Shown here: positions 61,815 to 64,000 of the stretch, in pieces
Layout: each line of letters begins with the position of its first letter
Position numbering within the stretch: position 1 is the stretch's first letter
Assembly: GCA_015056905.1 (NCBI GenBank)
Contig: SVFI01000009.1
Location: forward strand, 43,839 to 107,838
Length of the DNA stretch: 64,000 nucleotides
Direction of reading: 5' to 3'
From: Lachnospiraceae bacterium
GTDB lineage: Bacteria; Bacillota; Clostridia; Lachnospirales; Lachnospiraceae
Translations under genes and position numbers: made by a program
The notes under the pieces: model-generated
The model's database searches: none
What the model saw: the letters and a program-made list of their open reading frames with translations, nothing else
What the model was told of the DNA's origin: nothing

Positions 61815-62244
61815 GTGGTAGCGAATCTGTCGGATATAGCACTAATACTTTTTCTATCTTTGTTTGATTGATAAAAGTCTCTATTTTCGGCATCAACATA
61901 TCGAATGCTATCATCATTCGAACATTGCTATTATTGGCATACTTCTCTATTTCCTTCTCAGAAGTTCTTATATCAAACCACCGTGAAGTTACTCCAATTT
62001 TATTTAGTGCCAATAAAGTAACGATTGCTTCCGGACAATTTGAGACTCCGACTAAAACAACGTCTCCCACCCCCAGTCCTGATTTATAAAACGCAGAAGC
62101 CGCTTTGTCTGTCTCCTGTTTTAATCTATTGAAAGACCAAACTTGACCCAGATATTCTATTGCAGGACTTTCCAGATTATCCTCATTTTCACCAAAAACC
62201 ATTTCATATATTGTCTGATTTTCTTTTATGTAACGTTCAGGTTC
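61753..62244 (-). pseudogene. Truncated AMP-binding (acyl-CoA synthetase-like) gene
   Basis: The frame reads as the N-terminal third of an AMP-binding enzyme (YIKENQTIYEMVFG, LGVGDVVLVGVSNCPEAIVT, LALNKIGV), then loses homology near 61830 at the hairpin cluster and stops at 61753. Active enzymes of this family are ~500-550 residues and need downstream ATP motifs that are missing. It also has no good start, being in another frame from the acyltransferase fragment upstream. It is therefore called a remnant. Confidence 0.7.
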
Positions 62245-62471
62245 TTTTCTATACCGTCAACCACAATCTTCACGTCTCCGCCTGCCAAAGCTTTACATAC
62301 CGCCCGGGCAATCGCTTCGGTCGGTTTCTTCAAAAGAGGACCTATCTTGGTTGCAGCAAAAGTCGTATTGGTGAGCCTTCGTTTTCTACAAAATTCGCGA
62401 TACTCAGAATAATATTTTTCTCGCTCTTCTTTCCCTAATTTCAGTTCTTCCCGATAGCTTAATATCTCCAT
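62226..62471 (-). pseudogene. N-terminal fragment of an acyltransferase-like gene
   Basis: An 81-residue frame with a proper GGGAG site. Its end, KALAGGDVKIVVDGIEK, resembles the region just before the HxxxxD motif of lysophospholipid acyltransferases, after which it runs into a few unrelated residues and a stop, where the AMP-binding remnant begins in another frame. A deletion between the two genes explains both fragments. The family call is tentative. Confidence 0.5.
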
Positions 62472-62510
62472 TTTCTTCTCCCAAACTGAGGTTTTCCCAG
62501 CAAAAAAGGC

Positions 62511-62536
62511 GTTTCAAAAAGTAGACAACGTGAAAC
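62511..62536. repeat. Putative recombination site 1
   Basis: GTTTCA and TGAAAC form an inverted repeat over 26 bases (GTTTCAAAAAGTAGACAACG then TGAAAC). A close relative lies 94 bases away at 62605-62630 in the same direction. Serine recombinases act on sites of this size. Confidence 0.5.
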
Positions 62537-62604
62537 AACCTATTTCTCTTCTCATAATACATAAAAATCAAATGAAATAATCACAAAAATATTATATCGG
62601 AGGT

Positions 62605-62630
62605 GTTTCAAAAAGTCTACAATTTGGAAC
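62605..62630. repeat. Putative recombination site 2
   Basis: GTTTCAAAAAGTCTACAATT then TGGAAC, a direct repeat of the site at 62511 with five or so changes, overlapping the stop of the recombinase gene. Confidence 0.5.
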
Positions 62631-63246
62631 AATTTTTCAGCTTTTCTTCTTCCTCTTTCTGTTCCATACATCTCCTATAAAAAGTAGAATAATTCATTCC
62701 TAATTCTTCTGCCGCTTTTCGCAAAGAAATCTCCTCTTCACGCCACAAAAGATAATACTCTTGAAACTCATCCGGCACATCTTTTTTTCGACAACCGAAC
62801 CGAATTCCTTTTTGTTTTGCTGCCGCAATTCCTTCCGCCTGTCGTTGTTTGATAAAGGTTCTTTCTGTTTCCGCTACATAAGCCAAAATTTGAAGTACCA
62901 AATCTGCAATAAATACTCCTGTCAAATCTCCGTGTGCGGCATCTGTATTTAAAAGCGGCATATCTATCACCCGAATATCTGCACCGATTTCTTTCGTTAT
63001 CCTTCGCCATTGTTCTAAAATTTCCGCATAATCTCTTCCCAAACGATCTATACTTTTTACAACGATTACATCCCCTTTCTTAAGTCTCTTAAGCAGTCGC
63101 AAATACTGCGGTCTTGCAAAGCTTTTCCCCGACATTTTATCAAGGTAAATATTCTTCTGCTTAATTTTTTGCTCCTGCATCGCGAGAAATTGCCTGTCCG
63201 GGTTCTGATCCTTTGCTGAAACCCGAATATACCCATAACATTCCAT
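62617..63246 (-). CDS. Small serine recombinase (resolvase/invertase type)
   Basis: A 209-residue protein with the catalytic Ser in YIRVSAKDQN near residue 10, the RLGRD motif (SIDRLGRDYAEI) and a C-terminal Hin-like helix-turn-helix (EEISLRKAAEELGMNYSTFY). Serine recombinases of this length invert or resolve DNA at short sites. AAGGAGGCGG precedes the start. Two candidate sites lie at its 3' end (62511 and 62605), and a divergent RHH gene shares its promoter region. Confidence 0.93.
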   Translation of the reverse strand: MECYGYIRVSAKDQNPDRQFLAMQEQKIKQKNIYLDKMSGKSFARPQYLRLLKRLKKGDVIVVKSIDRLGRDYAEILEQWRRITKEIGADIRVIDMPLLNTDAAHGDLTGVFIADLVLQILAYVAETERTFIKQRQAEGIAAAKQKGIRFGCRKKDVPDEFQEYYLLWREEEISLRKAAEELGMNYSTFYRRCMEQKEEEEKLKNCSKL

Positions 63247-63314
63247 ACTTGTCCGCCTCCTTTATAATCATATTTCCCATTATAAATTGCAGACATGTGA
63301 ACAACCCTAAATTA

Positions 63315-63386
63315 AGTGTACTTAAAACAAGTCCACTTTGAACATTATAGCACATACACATCTTAAAATGTACTTATATTAAGTTC
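63315..63386. promoter_or_regulatory. Divergent promoter region with palindromic operators
   Basis: AAGTGTACTT (63315-63324) and AAGTCCACTT (63330-63339) lie 15 bases apart. A third, AAATGTACTT, ends at 63375. The -10 of the recombinase gene, TATAAT on the minus strand (63345-63350), sits between them. The 10-base AAGTnnACTT units suit a ribbon-helix-helix repressor, such as the protein at 63404. Confidence 0.6.
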
Positions 63387-63403
63387 GAAAGGATGTTGCA
63401 TTT

Positions 63404-63565
63404 ATGGAAAAAGATAAACATTTAGGCTTACGAATTGATTCAGAAACACACGAGAAACTAAAAAGTCTCGCAGAATATGAAGGACGCTCTATCAACAGGG
63501 AAGTTCTATACCTCATTCGTCAGGCTATCGCCCAACATGAACAAGAAAAAGGATCATTAAAATAA
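63404..63565 (+). CDS. Arc-type ribbon-helix-helix protein
   Basis: A 53-residue protein, MEKDKHLGLRIDSETHEKLK then SLAEYEGRSINREVLYLIRQ. The short strand followed by two helices is the ribbon-helix-helix DNA-binding fold. AAAGG lies nine bases before the ATG. It is divergent from the recombinase gene and probably represses that promoter and its own through the AAGTnnACTT sites. It may also be the antitoxin of a lost pair; no toxin gene follows. Confidence 0.82.
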   Translation: MEKDKHLGLRIDSETHEKLKSLAEYEGRSINREVLYLIRQAIAQHEQEKGSLK

Positions 63566-63595
63566 GCCGGGATTTCTCCCGGCTTCATCTTTCTC
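63565..63595 (+). terminator. Terminator after the RHH gene
   Basis: AGCCGGGA (63565-63572) pairs perfectly with TCCCGGCT (63577-63584). The following T content is moderate (TCATCTTTCTC). Confidence 0.75.
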
Positions 63596-63764
63596 TATTC
63601 AATCGCCCAATACAGCACCGCTGTCAACCGTTCCCCATTGTTACAACCACATGTACCGTACTCTTACTCACCCCGAACGCCTTGGCCGTCTGGCGCACGG
63701 TGGCATTTTGCTCGATAATGTAGTTAGCGATGCCGATTGCCCGCTCCTCGATATATTGTTTCAA
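63595..63764 (-). pseudogene. spoIIID: Frameshifted, truncated spoIIID remnant
   Basis: From a TTG at 63764 the frame reads LKQYIEERAIGIANYIIEQN then ATVRQTAKAFGVSKSTVH, a close match to the N-terminal half of SpoIIID, the sporulation regulator active in the mother cell. After STVH the frame runs into VVVTMGNG and a stop at 63624; the expected TERL reappears in another frame and ends at 63595. SpoIIID is normally ~80-90 residues. The start codon is changed, a frameshift is present and the C-terminal half is missing, so it is non-functional. Confidence 0.8.
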
Positions 63765-63900
63765 AGTCTCCCCCTGAAATCATTGTTTTTACAGTGTATG
63801 CGAGGGAGGGGAGGGAATATGACAAGGCAGGGAATCTCGTTACTTTTTATTTGAGATTTTAAACAGGTGAAACCTGAAAGTTTTCTCACACTTTACAACA

Positions 63901-64000
63901 CTATTTTTCAATTTCTTCCAAACTGTAAATATATCTAAATTCAATCTTATCTGAAGAATCATTTGCTTGTCCTTCTAATTCTTCTTTTAACGAATTGTTT
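63901..64000 (-). CDS. C-terminal end of a gene running off the window
   Basis: An open frame enters from the right edge and ends with a stop at 63901, reading NNSLKEELEGQANDSSDKIE then FRYIYSLEEIEK. No family can be named from 32 residues. Acidic composition and codon use are normal. Confidence 0.5.
   Translation of the reverse strand, partial: NNSLKEELEGQANDSSDKIEFRYIYSLEEIEK

Noticed and set aside
1..64000. CRISPR arrays, tRNA or rRNA genes
   Set aside because: No regularly spaced repeats of 24-40 bases and no tRNA- or rRNA-like segment was seen on reading both strands.

Overview
The window looks like a chromosomal segment from an anaerobic, low-to-mid G+C Firmicute, most likely a Clostridia member of the Lachnospiraceae type. 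This rests on gene content: a CarD-like regulator, PadR/DUF2812 pair, a DUF6273/BspA-repeat surface protein, a CD1871A-type CXXC mini-protein, a GMP synthase with a reduced amidotransferase domain, clostridial NadABC/NiaR, and strong AGGAGG-type ribosome sites. No rRNA, tRNA or CRISPR array was seen. Species cannot be fixed from sequence alone.

Layout. 1-5960: signalling and housekeeping genes (7TM sensor fragment, CarD, degenerate HD-GYP protein, MntP, glutamine synthetase, zinc-ribbon membrane protein). 6013-30134, almost all on the minus strand: a type VII secretion-like locus in two blocks. The promoter-distal block (21960 down to 6013) holds two WXG-like putative effectors, two DUF4176 proteins, an FHA membrane protein, an EssC/YukB-type ATPase with FHA and three P-loop domains, a LytTR regulator, a YukD-like ubiquitin-fold protein, five WXG100 proteins, a WXG-like protein without the motif, a VWA-TM-FHA protein and a PP2C phosphatase. 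The upstream block (30134 down to 22186) is MoxR, DUF58, a DUF4381-like protein, two VWA membrane proteins, a TPR protein, PP2C, and a transmembrane Ser/Thr kinase, closed by a terminator. Together they suggest a secretion machine whose assembly or activity is controlled by Ser/Thr phosphorylation read by FHA domains, with a MoxR/VWA module alongside. EsaA, EssA and EssB homologues were not recognised. Repeated 21-bp-spaced LytTR-like sites sit just upstream of a good promoter for one WXG100 gene.

30243-46000: a lipoprotein, a GGDEF-like/EAL protein, a coiled-coil membrane protein, a DUF2156-GNAT fusion, a large secreted repeat protein, a PD-(D/E)XK-like protein, guaA, purC, and the niaR-nadC-nadB operon, divergent from nadA. 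46000-58720: nadA, a HAD phosphatase, nagB, a CofE-like ligase, an alanine/sodium symporter, a thioredoxin/CXXC/polyferredoxin redox group, a GH5-CBM2 lipoprotein cellulase, a Na/Pi cotransporter, a voltage-gated-type K+ channel and a PadR/DUF2812 pair with its operator.

58720-64000 is a decayed accessory stretch: a MATE-transporter tail fused to a foreign membrane segment, an AlbA_2/HATPase regulator with repeats upstream, broken acyl-CoA synthetase and acyltransferase remnants next to a hairpin cluster, a serine recombinase with two putative recombination sites, a small ribbon-helix-helix protein with palindromic operators, and a frameshifted spoIIID remnant.
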